From positions 81,868-145,867 of the forward strand of contig DLSX01000258.1 of NCBI GenBank assembly GCA_002500765.1: 64,000 bases of DNA, given 5' to 3'. Position numbers and translations under genes: made by a program. This document shows positions 1-7,860 of the stretch, one piece after another. The stretch's first letter is position 1, and every line of letters starts with the position of its first letter. This stretch comes from Neorhizobium sp. UBA7851 (GTDB lineage: Bacteria > Pseudomonadota > Alphaproteobacteria > Rhizobiales > Rhizobiaceae). The notes under the pieces are model-generated. The model saw only the letters and a program-made list of their open reading frames with translations. It had not been told where the DNA came from and ran no database searches.

Positions 1-2654
1 CTGAGGGGCTGAAGCGCGTGCTGGCGACAGCCGTGCAACGCCTGGGCGGCTCGGGCGGCGACCCGGTGATCGGTCTGCAGACCGCGTTTGGTGGCGGCAA
101 GACGCACACAATGCTAGCGCTCTTCCATCTAGTGAAGCACCTCCAGGAAGGCGGCGATCCTCGTGCACTTCCGGGTCTTGCCGAGATCCTCGATCGCGCC
201 GGCGTCGCATCACTGTCGAAGCCGAAGATCTGTGTCTTCGTCGGCTCTTCGAAGGGCGTCGACGTGTCGCTCAACATCAAGGGCGGTCCGCGCCTGCACA
301 CCCTCTGGGGTTACATCGCCTGGCGCATCGCCGGAGAGGAAGGGCTGAAGCTGGTGGCAGAGGCCGAGGTGGCCCGAACGAGCCCTGGCTCCGACCTCAT
401 GGTCGAAGTGTTCAGGCTAGCTGGGCCCAGCGTGATCCTTCTCGACGAACTGACAATGTTTGCGCGCCAACTCGATGAGGATCGCTTCGAGGCGCTTCTG
501 TCGTTCATCCAGTCGCTGACCGAGGCGGCCAAGATGGTGCCGGGCATATTGATCGTTGGCTCGCTGCCCGAGAGCAATGCCGAGGCGGGCGGTGAGCGAG
601 GCGTGAGAGCGCTGTTGCGGCTCGAGAAGATCTTCGGACGCGTGCAGTCAGCCTGGCTCCCGGCCTCTGGCGACGAAACCTACGAGATTATCCGTCGCCG
701 CCTGTTCCAGCCGTTGGATGTCGAGGGAGAGAAGGCGCGCGACGACACCGTCAAGGCTTTCCACAATCTCTACAAGTCCAACGCGGCCGAGTTCCCACCG
801 CCGGCTAGGGAGGCACGCTATCTCGAGCTTCTGCGGCTCTCCTATCCGATCCACCCCGAGCTTTTCGATCGTCTTTCGAAGGACTGGGCGAGCCTCGAGA
901 AATTCCAACGGACGCGTGGCGTTCTGCGTTTCATGGCGAACGTTGTCGGCGTGCTCTGGCATGGGCAGTCGCGCGATCCTATGATTCTGCCTGCCCGCAT
1001 CCCGGTTAGCAATGAACGCGTGCGTGCCAGCGTCCTGTATCCGCTCGATCCCGCTTTCGGGGCCGTCGTCGACAGGGAAGTGGATGGCGACGGTTCGCTG
1101 CCTAACCTGATGGAAGCAAACCCATCCCGCCGGATCTCGCAGGCACGCGCTGCGACACGCGCCGCCCGCGCTGTGTTCGTTTGCTCGGCGCCATTGGTTG
1201 GTCAACCCAACGCGGGCGTTACCGGTGAGGGCTTACGACTGGCCTGTGCTGAGCCTGGAGACCAGCTTGCGATCTTCGGTGAGGCACTGCGCGAGCTCAC
1301 AGAGCGCGCCACATACCTCTACGAAGAAGCGGGCCGATACTGGTTCTCGACGCAGCCTACGCTGAACCGTCTTGCCGACGATCGCGCCAGGGCACTACCG
1401 GACTACGAGGTTGATGCGGCCATCTCCGATGTGTTGCGCGAAGACGGAAACACTAAGGGCAATTTCCATCGCGTCTTCGCAGCGCCTGACGATCCGACTA
1501 TGTGTGACGAAGTATCGGCGCTGTCGCTAGTTATCCTCGGCCCGACGCATCCTCACGCCGGTCGCGGCGCTGGCAAGTCTGCAGCGACGGAGGCGGTGGA
1601 TGATGGCCTTATGCGTTGCCGGTCGTCGCAGAGGCGTTTCCGGAACACGTTTATCTACGTGGCGCCCGATGTGGCGCAGCTCGGCACGGCGCGAGAAGTG
1701 ATGCGCAAGGCCCTCGCCTGGGCGTCTATCGCTTCGGACGACCGGCTGCAGCAGCAGATGACACAGGCACAGTCTGCGGATGCCAAGGACAAGGCCAAGA
1801 CGAACCGGGACTCCGCTCAGAAGGCTGTGAGGGCTGCCTGGAGCCACGTTCTTCACCCAGTCAAGAGTGATACGCCAGGCAAACCCTTCGAACTCGAGCA
1901 CAACCAGATCTCGTCGCGCGACCGACCTGCCATCCCGGCCATGGTCTACGACAAGGCGAAGGCCGATGGCGTGGCCCTGGAGAAACTCGGCACCGAACGC
2001 CTCTGGCTAGCGCTGAAGCCGATTTGGCCCGAAGATCGTCCACATCTGCCGGTCGCCGAGATCACCAACTGGTTCGCGTCCTACGTCTACCTACCGAAGC
2101 TACGCGACCGGGTTGCCCTCGAGGTTGCAATCCGCGACGCGCTGGCGAAGCTCGATCCCCAGTTCGGATATGCAGAGAGCTTCGATGAGGCGACGGGCAA
2201 GTATCACAAGCTCAGCTGGGCTAGGGAGCCGGCGAGCCTTGATCTCTCGACGGGGCTCATCGTGCGCGAGACTGAGGCCCGCAGGCAGATTGACGAGGAA
2301 GCAGCCGCCAGGTTGGTGTCGACTCCAGGAGCACCAACTGTAACAGAGCCTGGCCATCCGGCCGCACCCGTCCTCGGCTCGAATCCGGTCGTTTCTGAGC
2401 CTGCTGGGCCGAGCAAGCCGACGCGCTTCTACGGCTCGGTCGAGATCGACATGGTCCGACCCGTTAAATCGTTCGACGCCATCCTCAATGCTGTCGTGAT
2501 GGAACTGCAGCGAACGCAGGGAGCCAAGGTGACGTTGACACTCGAGATCGAGGCGACGGCAACCGAGGGCTTCGATGAGGGCGATTTAAGTATTGTCAGA
2601 GATAACGCTAGACAGCTAAAATTTAAACCAGAATCGACCGGGTTCGACGATTGA
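1..2654 (+). CDS. COG1483/DUF499-family AAA+ ATPase, 5'-truncated by the window edge
   Basis: A large predicted ATPase, cut by the window start: the frame is open back to base 3 (E-G-L-K-R before the GTG at 18), so roughly 80 N-terminal residues are missing. Seen directly: a Walker A motif FGGGKTH at bases 87-107 and a Walker B motif VILLDE at about 432-449, followed by a long helical region and a C-terminal domain ending near RDNARQLKFKPESTGF. The family (COG1483, DUF499) is known from defence islands, usually next to a DUF1156 adenine methylase; that partner would lie upstream of this window and cannot be seen. The next gene on the same strand is more than 400 bases away. Family assignment rests on motif and sequence recognition and is fairly secure. 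The defence role is inferred from family context. Confidence 0.8.
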   Translation, partial: EGLKRVLATAVQRLGGSGGDPVIGLQTAFGGGKTHTMLALFHLVKHLQEGGDPRALPGLAEILDRAGVASLSKPKICVFVGSSKGVDVSLNIKGGPRLHTLWGYIAWRIAGEEGLKLVAEAEVARTSPGSDLMVEVFRLAGPSVILLDELTMFARQLDEDRFEALLSFIQSLTEAAKMVPGILIVGSLPESNAEAGGERGVRALLRLEKIFGRVQSAWLPASGDETYEIIRRRLFQPLDVEGEKARDDTVKAFHNLYKSNAAEFPPPAREARYLELLRLSYPIHPELFDRLSKDWASLEKFQRTRGVLRFMANVVGVLWHGQSRDPMILPARIPVSNERVRASVLYPLDPAFGAVVDREVDGDGSLPNLMEANPSRRISQARAATRAARAVFVCSAPLVGQPNAGVTGEGLRLACAEPGDQLAIFGEALRELTERATYLYEEAGRYWFSTQPTLNRLADDRARALPDYEVDAAISDVLREDGNTKGNFHRVFAAPDDPTMCDEVSALSLVILGPTHPHAGRGAGKSAATEAVDDGLMRCRSSQRRFRNTFIYVAPDVAQLGTAREVMRKALAWASIASDDRLQQQMTQAQSADAKDKAKTNRDSAQKAVRAAWSHVLHPVKSDTPGKPFELEHNQISSRDRPAIPAMVYDKAKADGVALEKLGTERLWLALKPIWPEDRPHLPVAEITNWFASYVYLPKLRDRVALEVAIRDALAKLDPQFGYAESFDEATGKYHKLSWAREPASLDLSTGLIVRETEARRQIDEEAAARLVSTPGAPTVTEPGHPAAPVLGSNPVVSEPAGPSKPTRFYGSVEIDMVRPVKSFDAILNAVVMELQRTQGAKVTLTLEIEATATEGFDEGDLSIVRDNARQLKFKPESTGFDD

Positions 2655-2714
2655 TTCTGTGGTAGATATTCCAGAGGCCACTAGCTAGCTTGGCGGTCGC
2701 AGACGCCGTTCGCT

Positions 2715-2745
2715 GCACTCGACATGCCAAGCGCGCCGGTGAGTC
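2715..2745. repeat. 31-bp intergenic repeat, copy A
   Basis: First of three diverged copies of a 31-bp sequence with a shared core around CCGGTGAG. It matches copy B (3335-3365) at 24 of 31 positions and copy C (4279-4309) at 26 of 31 by eye. The similarity between A and B extends on both sides (CTTGGCG upstream, CGGTGCTTG downstream). It sits just after the end of the ATPase gene. Confidence 0.6.
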
Positions 2746-2761
2746 GATACCCCGTCAGGGC

Positions 2762-2986
2762 TCAACGGTGCTTGGTAATTCTCACAATGAAAGCAGTCTT
2801 CACGCGCCTCATCTTTACGAAGTTCGCGATGGCATGTGCTTTACCCTGGGTTTCCCAAGGTCCGAGCCATGTGATCTCTCCGTTGGGCCAAATCGTGCGA
2901 TTGAAAAACCTCGACTGTCCGAGCTTAAGCTTTTCGAACGTCGTGACGGCACCGGCGTTCTTGTAAAGGGCGTCTGCGTCGGACAT
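2762..2986 (-). CDS. small hypothetical protein (74 aa)
   Basis: A 74-residue protein not recognised from any family. The start was set at the ATG at 2986 because GGAGA lies 7 bases upstream, in the context GGAGATTGAGATG, which is the same context as the start of the integrase further right. The in-frame start 16 codons earlier has no such site. The sequence is balanced and contains YKNAG, FFNRTIWPNG and ITWLGPWET, with no membrane segment or signal peptide. It lies between two copies of the 31-bp repeat and is antisense to its neighbours. It may be a real orphan gene. An overlapping frame on the other strand looks less protein-like. Confidence 0.45.
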   Translation of the reverse strand: MSDADALYKNAGAVTTFEKLKLGQSRFFNRTIWPNGEITWLGPWETQGKAHAIANFVKMRRVKTAFIVRITKHR

Positions 2987-3108
2987 CTCAATCTCCAGAT
3001 ATTTAAAGACAGACGGCCGCGGCAGCCGAGACATACTCTACGAGAGGCGCATCCTCTCAGGGAAATGGATAAGTGTAAGCATGTGATGACGGCCGAAGGT
3101 CAGGTAGC

Positions 3109-3264
3109 TTGCCTCTGCGATCGGAGCATCTGAAGCACCGCAATCACGAGCTGGAGTTCTGGGACCTCGTGGGGCGGCTGTTGCGGGGCTGGGAGGAGCG
3201 CAAGGTTTGGCTCAACAAGAACGAACACCTGCTGGGTTGGGAGAGGCTCGAGCCGTCGGTCTAG
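3109..3264 (+). CDS. possible small or remnant gene rich in Trp/Leu/Glu
   Basis: An open frame from about 3079 to the TAG at 3262 encodes a strikingly protein-like segment: about 51 residues from a TTG at 3109, containing HELEFWDLVGRLLRGWEE and LNKNEHLLGWERLEPS. There is no ATG start; AGGT lies a few bases before the TTG. It may be a real small protein, or the 3' end of an older gene whose front was lost, given the stop at 3076 just upstream and the flanking repeats. The opposite strand is also open but proline-rich. The family is unknown. Confidence 0.3.
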   Translation: MPLRSEHLKHRNHELEFWDLVGRLLRGWEERKVWLNKNEHLLGWERLEPSV

Positions 3265-3334
3265 CCAAAAGTATGCTTCCGTTGGCTCGAGAATGATCTC
3301 TGGCTGCCTTGGCGATAGGAGACTTCGCTTCACT

Positions 3335-3365
3335 GCTCTCGACGTGGCGAACGTGCCGGTGAGAC
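3335..3365. repeat. 31-bp intergenic repeat, copy B
   Basis: Second copy of the 31-bp repeat (core GTGCCGGTGAG), about 95 bases upstream of the NYN-domain gene. It agrees with copy C at 25 of 31 positions. Confidence 0.6.
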
Positions 3366-3459
3366 TCCCGCGTCGATTTAGCGCCGGTGCTTGACCGGAC
3401 AGCAAGACAGCGAGAAGCTATCGGTCCAGACTTTGAAACCGGCCACGGGACAACTGGAA

Positions 3460-4203
3460 ATGCCGAATGAAAATCGCTCTCCTCGTCTGGCCGTGCTTAT
3501 CGATGCCGACAACGCATCCGCGAAGATCGCAGATGGGCTATTCGAGGAAATCGCCAAGATCGGAGAGGCAAGCGTTCGCCGGATCTATGGTGACTTCGCG
3601 AACGCCCGGTCGAAGGGCTGGACTGACGTCCTCGCACGACACGCCATAATTCCACAGCAACAGTTCGCCTACACGACCGGCAAGAACGCGTCGGACATCA
3701 CTCTTGTCATCGACGCAATGGATCTGCTGCACAGCGGTCGATTTGAAGGGTTCTGCCTAGTGTCTTCAGACAGCGACTTCACCCGCCTAGCCGCTCGCAT
3801 ACGAGAACAAGGCATCGACGTCTTTGGTTTTGGTGAGCAGAAAACGCCAGAGAGTTTTAGACAAGCATGTCGTAGATTTATCTACACCGAAAATCTGCTG
3901 CCGACGGTCGCGTCCAATGGAACCGAGCCAGTCCAGGCATCGACATCCCTGCAGCAGCCGAGCGCCGCGACGCCGATCATGAAGAAGGTGATCGCTCAGA
4001 TGGAGAGCGAGGACGGGTGGGTGCCTCTCGGTGCCGTAGGTAATCAGCTTGCAAACCTCGCGTCGGACTTCGATCCGCGAACATACGGTTTCCGCAAGCT
4101 CAGTGATCTCGTTAGAAAAACCGGTGCTTTTGACGTTGATCAGCTTGAGGGTAAGCCACTCCGGATCCGTGTGAAGCAGACGGGGAACAAAAAGAAAGGT
4201 TGA
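3460..4203 (+). CDS. NYN domain (LabA/DUF88-like) protein with C-terminal LOTUS/OST-HTH domain
   Basis: A predicted PIN-like RNase of 247 residues. The N-terminal NYN domain (about residues 8-145) opens with LAVLIDADNA and carries the expected acidic residues: D15, D17, D79 (ASDITLVIDAMD), D85, and D104/D106 (SSDSDF). After a Ser/Thr/Gln linker, residues 173-232 match the OST-HTH/LOTUS winged-helix domain, a known RNA-binding module (MKKVIAQMESEDGWVPLGAV, then FRKLSDLVRK). The ATG at 3460 is preferred over an upstream in-frame start because the domain begins right after it and GGGA lies upstream. All metal-binding acids look intact, so catalysis is plausible. It stands alone between repeat copies B and C, inside the island. 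Confidence 0.85.
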   Translation: MPNENRSPRLAVLIDADNASAKIADGLFEEIAKIGEASVRRIYGDFANARSKGWTDVLARHAIIPQQQFAYTTGKNASDITLVIDAMDLLHSGRFEGFCLVSSDSDFTRLAARIREQGIDVFGFGEQKTPESFRQACRRFIYTENLLPTVASNGTEPVQASTSLQQPSAATPIMKKVIAQMESEDGWVPLGAVGNQLANLASDFDPRTYGFRKLSDLVRKTGAFDVDQLEGKPLRIRVKQTGNKKKG

Positions 4204-4278
4204 TTGCTGAGCGGACTACGTTTGGTTAACTCAAGGATGTTCACAGGCGGGCTCTACGTGTGCTGACGTTGGCCTCCA

Positions 4279-4309
4279 GCTCCCGACGTGCCAAACGCGC
4301 CTGTGAGTC
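4279..4309. repeat. 31-bp intergenic repeat, copy C
   Basis: Third copy of the 31-bp repeat, 39 bases before the next gene start. It matches copy A at 26 of 31 positions; the flanks are less conserved than between A and B. Confidence 0.55.
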
Positions 4310-4348
4310 TCTCTGGCCTTTTGGCCAGCTACACATATGGAAGTCCAA

Positions 4349-4834
4349 ATGGCTAAGAAGCAGGTTCGAGATAACGCGTATTATGAGGAGCGCTTACAGC
4401 ACGAGCACCCATCAGTTTACGCAGATCTCCAAGCTGGCAGATACCGGACGGTGAGTGAAGCTGTGATCGCAGCGGGATTGAAGCATATCAGAACGCGACT
4501 TCACGAAATGAAGAACTCCTGGTCGAAAGCAACGACTGCCGAGCAGGCAGAGTTTCTGCGTTACCTGGTGGGATCCGGCGTGACCCTACCCGCGCCCGTT
4601 TCCCCATCCGGGCCACTCGTAGTCGCCGCTAATCGAAGACTTACACCGGCGTCCTCGCTACGGATTAAACATATCATGGCAAAGCGCCAACTCAAGCCAG
4701 GCGACGTCATGTTTGAGATGGGCTACCTCCGGCTGAACGCGTCGGTTGGCATGGCACTGGCTCGAGGCACGCGGCTCAACCCCGACGTGATCAAGTCATT
4801 GGAGCAATGGTTGGCGAAGAACTCGTCGGTATGA
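4349..4834 (+). CDS. hypothetical protein (161 aa), island type
   Basis: An unrecognised protein of 161 residues. The ATG at 4349 is preferred because GGAAG lies 5 bases upstream; an ATG four codons earlier lacks a site. The charged N-terminus (KKQVRDNAYYEERL, then VYADLQAGRY) resembles N-termini I recall from uncharacterised genes on rhizobial mobile elements. The middle is a Pro/Ala linker. The C-terminal 60 residues, with MAKRQLKPGDVMFEMGYL, could form a small helical DNA-binding fold, but this is only a guess. Its 3' end overlaps the oppositely oriented recombinase gene by 44 bases. Confidence 0.6.
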   Translation: MAKKQVRDNAYYEERLQHEHPSVYADLQAGRYRTVSEAVIAAGLKHIRTRLHEMKNSWSKATTAEQAEFLRYLVGSGVTLPAPVSPSGPLVVAANRRLTPASSLRIKHIMAKRQLKPGDVMFEMGYLRLNASVGMALARGTRLNPDVIKSLEQWLAKNSSV

Positions 4835-5390
4835 TCGGCTGTCGGAGCACACGAGCCAAGGTTTTCGGATGGACGTTGAACTCTGCGGCAACGTCACAGA
4901 GTTCCTTGAACTGCACCTCAACCGCGTGGCGCGCCACACTCACTTGGTCGGGCGTCATCGATGGACGGCGACCGATACGAGCGCCTCGTGCTCTTGCTGC
5001 TTCCATCCCGGCTTTTGTTCTCTCGCTGATAATCGATCGTTCGAACTCAGCCATCGCTCCCATGACATGGAAGAGCAACCGACCTCCCGACGACGACGTA
5101 TCGATGCGTTCGTTCAGCGAACGAAAGTCGCATCCGCGCCGCGAAAGATTGTTCACGGTCTGGATGAGATCAACGAGAGAGCGTCCAAGTCGATCTAGCC
5201 GCCAGACAACAAGCATGTCTCCGGCGCCCATTTTCCGAAGTGCCTTTCGCAAGCCAGGCCGACGGAAATCAGCACCGGACACGCCATGATCGGTGAATAG
5301 CTCGCAACACCCTGCGGCTCGAAGCGCGGATATCTGTAGGTCCAGACTCTGCTCTACAGTAGAAACCCGCGCATATCCGATCATCTTCAT
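4791..5390 (-). CDS. serine recombinase, resolvase/invertase family
   Basis: A small serine site-specific recombinase of 199 residues, the usual length for Tn3-type resolvases and DNA invertases. The catalytic serine is S10 in YARVSTVEQSLDLQ. The conserved arginines are visible in VWRLDRLGRSL and in AEFERSIISERTKAG, and a C-terminal helix-turn-helix follows RRPSMT. AGGTG precedes the ATG at 5390. No transposase is adjacent, so it may act on its own element, invert a segment, or be left from a decayed transposon. Dyads in the 170-base upstream region could contain its target site. Confidence 0.92.
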   Translation of the reverse strand: MKMIGYARVSTVEQSLDLQISALRAAGCCELFTDHGVSGADFRRPGLRKALRKMGAGDMLVVWRLDRLGRSLVDLIQTVNNLSRRGCDFRSLNERIDTSSSGGRLLFHVMGAMAEFERSIISERTKAGMEAARARGARIGRRPSMTPDQVSVARHAVEVQFKELCDVAAEFNVHPKTLARVLRQPIIPTSSSPTIAPMT

Positions 5391-5575
5391 GGCTCACCTC
5401 ATCAATCCTAAGCCATTGACTTAAAGGAACCTTTGTCCAATACACCGAAGCTGTAATCGTTGATCCGGTCGCATCCTGTAGTTTCAAGGGGGTCCGTGTC
5501 AGACCCATTTTAAACCCGACAGAGCGAAAAGGTTCCCTTTCGCTCTCTCGCTCTAGAGAAATGATAGGAATTGAT
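5391..5575. promoter_or_regulatory. divergent intergenic region with two dyads
   Basis: This 185-bp gap between the divergent recombinase and membrane-protein genes carries two inverted repeats. One is GGGTC-N7-GACCC (CGTGTCA spacer, about 5491-5507). The other is AGCGAAA-N8-TTTCGCT at about 5524-5545. Resolvase target (res) sites normally lie in this position, but I cannot recognise a full three-subsite res. Confidence 0.35.
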
Positions 5576-5866
5576 ATGGAGCCCTTCGTCATCGTTGCCG
5601 TGGCTGGCGTAGTTATTGGTGGGGCATGCTCAATCCTGGCGTCGAACAAGAACCGGGATGTATTCGGCTGGTTCGTGCTCGGCTTCCTATTCAATTTGGT
5701 TGCTCTTATTGTTATTGCAGCTTTGAGGCCTCGCGAAAAAACCGAGCTCGTCACTAATCCAGGCCCTAGAGAAAAATCTGGCGATCAGGAGAGAGATGAA
5801 CTGCGCCAGAAGGCAATTGATCTAGCGGCAGCTCTGGCGCAGTCCAGAGCCCAACTCAACAAGTAG
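5576..5866 (+). CDS. small membrane protein with two predicted TM segments (96 aa)
   Basis: A 96-residue inner-membrane protein of unknown function. Two hydrophobic segments (FVIVAVAGVVIGGACSIL and WFVLGFLFNLVALIVIAAL) are separated by a short polar loop (ASNKNRDVFG). A charged, Glu/Arg/Gln-rich C-terminal tail of about 45 residues follows, probably cytoplasmic. The ATG at 5576 is preferred because AGGA lies 6 bases upstream; the ORF opens five codons earlier without a site. Such two-TM proteins with an NKxRxxxGWF-type loop are common in bacteria and phages, but none has an assigned function I can cite. Confidence 0.65.
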   Translation: MEPFVIVAVAGVVIGGACSILASNKNRDVFGWFVLGFLFNLVALIVIAALRPREKTELVTNPGPREKSGDQERDELRQKAIDLAAALAQSRAQLNK

Positions 5867-5878
5867 TTATGTGCAGGA

Positions 5879-6091
5879 CTACAACTGCTCGATGCGCGCC
5901 AGCACCCGCTCCAGCTCAACTTCCCGGTCGGCCTCTGTCATATTCTGGGTCACTTCAAGCGCATTAGCCGTCATTTCGACGGCCAGCCTTGCAGCTCTAT
6001 ACGGAGGCAATTCTGAAACTCGGAATTGCTCCCACTCTCCATCGTCGCCGATTCGATAATAGATATATCCCAGCTCATCGGACTCATGCAT
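5879..6091 (-). CDS. small hypothetical protein (70 aa), second gene of a two-gene unit
   Basis: A 70-residue acidic protein starting MHESDELGYIYYRIG and ending in a Glu-rich helix (EADREVELERVLARIE). The ATG at 6091 gives an 8-base overlap with the upstream gene, and AGGA lies upstream inside that gene; a start eight codons earlier would overlap it by 32 bases. The family is not recognised. Coupling to the 201-residue gene before it suggests they act together. Confidence 0.55.
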   Translation of the reverse strand: MHESDELGYIYYRIGDDGEWEQFRVSELPPYRAARLAVEMTANALEVTQNMTEADREVELERVLARIEQL

Positions 6092-6689
6092 GGCGGCGAT
6101 CCTGTCGCACTGCATCTGCTTTTCTCTTCAGTGTTCTACGAGCGCCAGCTTCAGCGTCTTGCTTTTTCTTCCTGGCTTGTTTTTCCTCATCCGTAAGGTG
6201 GGCGAGATCTTGATAGGGTCGAACACTGCTTTCGTCCTTGCCGGCTCGTCTGAGATCGCCTTCTCGTCGCAGGCGGCGCTCTCTTTCCTCAGGACTTTCA
6301 CCCTCTATTTTGGGGTGATGTCGATACGGCCTGACTGTCTTACCTTCAGCCAGCCGGTGTGCTGCATACTCGGCACGTTTGTCGCGATTCCATCGCTCAC
6401 GCAGACTGGACTTTTGGCTTTGATGAAAAATTTCCAACTTACGGAGTGCGTTTTTTACCAGGTCGGTCCTGGCAGCCAAGTCGAGCTCTTTCTTACTGTC
6501 TGTCGGTTGCTGAGGCGGCGCGTCTATTCCCTCGAACATTGCATCGATCAACTTATCGGCGCTGCTCGCTTTCCCATAGCTCTGAGTATGCTCTGGTGTG
6601 GTGCCGTTATGATAGTCCCACAGGTTCGATCTCGTTCTGGCGTCCCGTTCGTCCACGAAGAGCTTGTTGGCGTTGTTGCCGGAGGGCAT
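6084..6689 (-). CDS. charged hypothetical protein (201 aa)
   Basis: A very hydrophilic 201-residue protein, rich in Arg, Lys, Glu and Asp, with no signal peptide or membrane segment. The N-terminal half is polar (WDYHNGTTPEHTQSYG); the C-terminal half is strongly basic and helical (SPEERERRLRREGDLRRAG, then DEEKQARKKKQDAEAGARR). Proteins of this kind often bind nucleic acid or structural partners, but I do not recognise the family. The following gene overlaps its end. Confidence 0.55.
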   Translation of the reverse strand: MPSGNNANKLFVDERDARTRSNLWDYHNGTTPEHTQSYGKASSADKLIDAMFEGIDAPPQQPTDSKKELDLAARTDLVKNALRKLEIFHQSQKSSLRERWNRDKRAEYAAHRLAEGKTVRPYRHHPKIEGESPEERERRLRREGDLRRAGKDESSVRPYQDLAHLTDEEKQARKKKQDAEAGARRTLKRKADAVRQDRRHA

Positions 6690-6903
6690 GTTGAAACCTT
6701 CTGTCGTTGCTGTGAAGACTAGATAGTCAGCTTGAAGGAGGCTTGCGTGATTTTTTTCGTCGGAACATCAAACAGAATTTATGACATTTCCTCTGTATGC
6801 TATATGGCATATTTATAAACACTAATAACAAGATAACAAGAATGAACGGAAATGTCAGGAATTCTGTCAGCCTGTAGAAAATACTCGCTTCGCTCGCCTC
6901 CGC

Positions 6904-6936
6904 GCCCTGCGGGCTTGGTGGACGCCTGCGGCGTCC
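6904..6936. repeat. two tandem GC-rich hairpins
   Basis: GCCC-TGC-GGGC (6904-6914) is followed six bases later by GGACGCC-TGC-GGCGTCC (6920-6936). Both have the same TGC loop. No T-tract follows, so they are not typical intrinsic terminators. Confidence 0.5.
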
Positions 6937-7560
6937 AACACATTTCCTCATCCATTCCGGCGATTATCTCGAACTTCTATCTCAGCGCATCCGGCACGCA
7001 CTACATCCGGTAACTTGAAACACTATCCAGATGAACCCGTCTACAGAATGGCGGTGTTGACACGAGGATCGCCACTGGCTCGCTTCAGCGGATCGGGACG
7101 ATAAGTTGCAGCTCTAACCACGCCAACGCAGCCAGTGACTCGCTATGACGATTGCAAAGTCGACGGTTCTAGGTTGCGCTCCGACAGCAACCAACAAGGC
7201 AACAGGTAGTTACAAGCCTGCACCCACAGAAAGAACAGATTGAGCGCGGCTGCGGCATTACGCCAGAAGATCTAGCCTATCGACTCCTGCCGTTTGACCG
7301 CGAGCTCCGACATAGTCTTGATAACATCTGCGAGTGGCGAGAGCTGCTCAATGATCCGGCAGACTGACTTGCCACCACGTTCGGCGTTGACGATCAGGCA
7401 ACACGGCTGCACTATGTTTTCTGCGCTGAGAAACAAGGCATCTGACTTAATGCCGCACACGGAGACGTAGCGCGGCGCGATTCTTTCTTTCAATATGACG
7501 ATTTTCTCAAGACGGCGTTCGCGTCGAGGAATTGTGCGCCCTGCTCACGCGCCATCTCCA

Positions 7561-7733
7561 TGTTGACAGCTTCAGGAAAACGCTGAAATCGGAAATTTCT
7601 GTCAACTTAGCGTTAAGCTACGTCAACACAAAGGCATTGCGCTATCGCCTTTAGACAGCAAATTTCTCGCTGATTGGGCCACTTCGTCAACAAGGGCAGC
7701 CGCTATGTTGACAGATGTTGACGCTATGTTGAC
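7561..7733. repeat. cluster of TGTTGAC direct and inverted repeats
   Basis: TGTTGAC occurs at 7561-7567, 7706-7712, 7716-7722 and 7727-7733. The inverse GTCAACA occurs at 7622-7628 and 7686-7692, with a partial copy (GTCAAC) at 7601. The last three direct copies start 10 and 11 bases apart, which is one helical turn. An outlying copy lies at 7055-7061. Possible readings are integrase arm-type sites, replication iterons or a repressor operator. Confidence 0.5.
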
Positions 7734-7835
7734 GGGATTTCGTTCGGTGATGTGGAGGATGGGTAGTCGGAAAAGCCGATTGCTCAGGCAGCAGGCACCA
7801 TCATGATCGAGACGATGCCTTTTCTCTAGGACTTT

Positions 7836-7860
7836 GATCGACGCCAAGCCGGCGTCGATC
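7836..7860. repeat. perfect 10-bp hairpin beside the integrase 3' end
   Basis: GATCGACGCC pairs with GGCGTCGATC across a five-base loop. It lies 16 bases past the integrase stop. On the integrase strand it is followed by AAAGTCC and not by a T-run, so terminator function is doubtful; a recombination-site role is possible. Confidence 0.4.

Noticed and set aside
2690..3133. 147-codon plus-strand frame after the ATPase gene
   Set aside because: No ribosome site or recognisable fold, and it overlaps a better-supported minus-strand small gene.
5490..5527. Possible Tn3-family terminal repeat starting GGGGTC next to the resolvase
   Set aside because: The start resembles Tn3-type ends, but the usual inner ending (near TAAG) is missing and no partner repeat or transposase was seen.
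6727..6951. 74-codon minus-strand frame with one hydrophobic stretch
   Set aside because: Begins inside the tandem hairpins, has no ribosome site, and its hydrophobic part comes from an A/T-rich segment.
7836..7860. Intrinsic terminator for the integrase
   Set aside because: The stem is good, but neither strand has a T-run after it.
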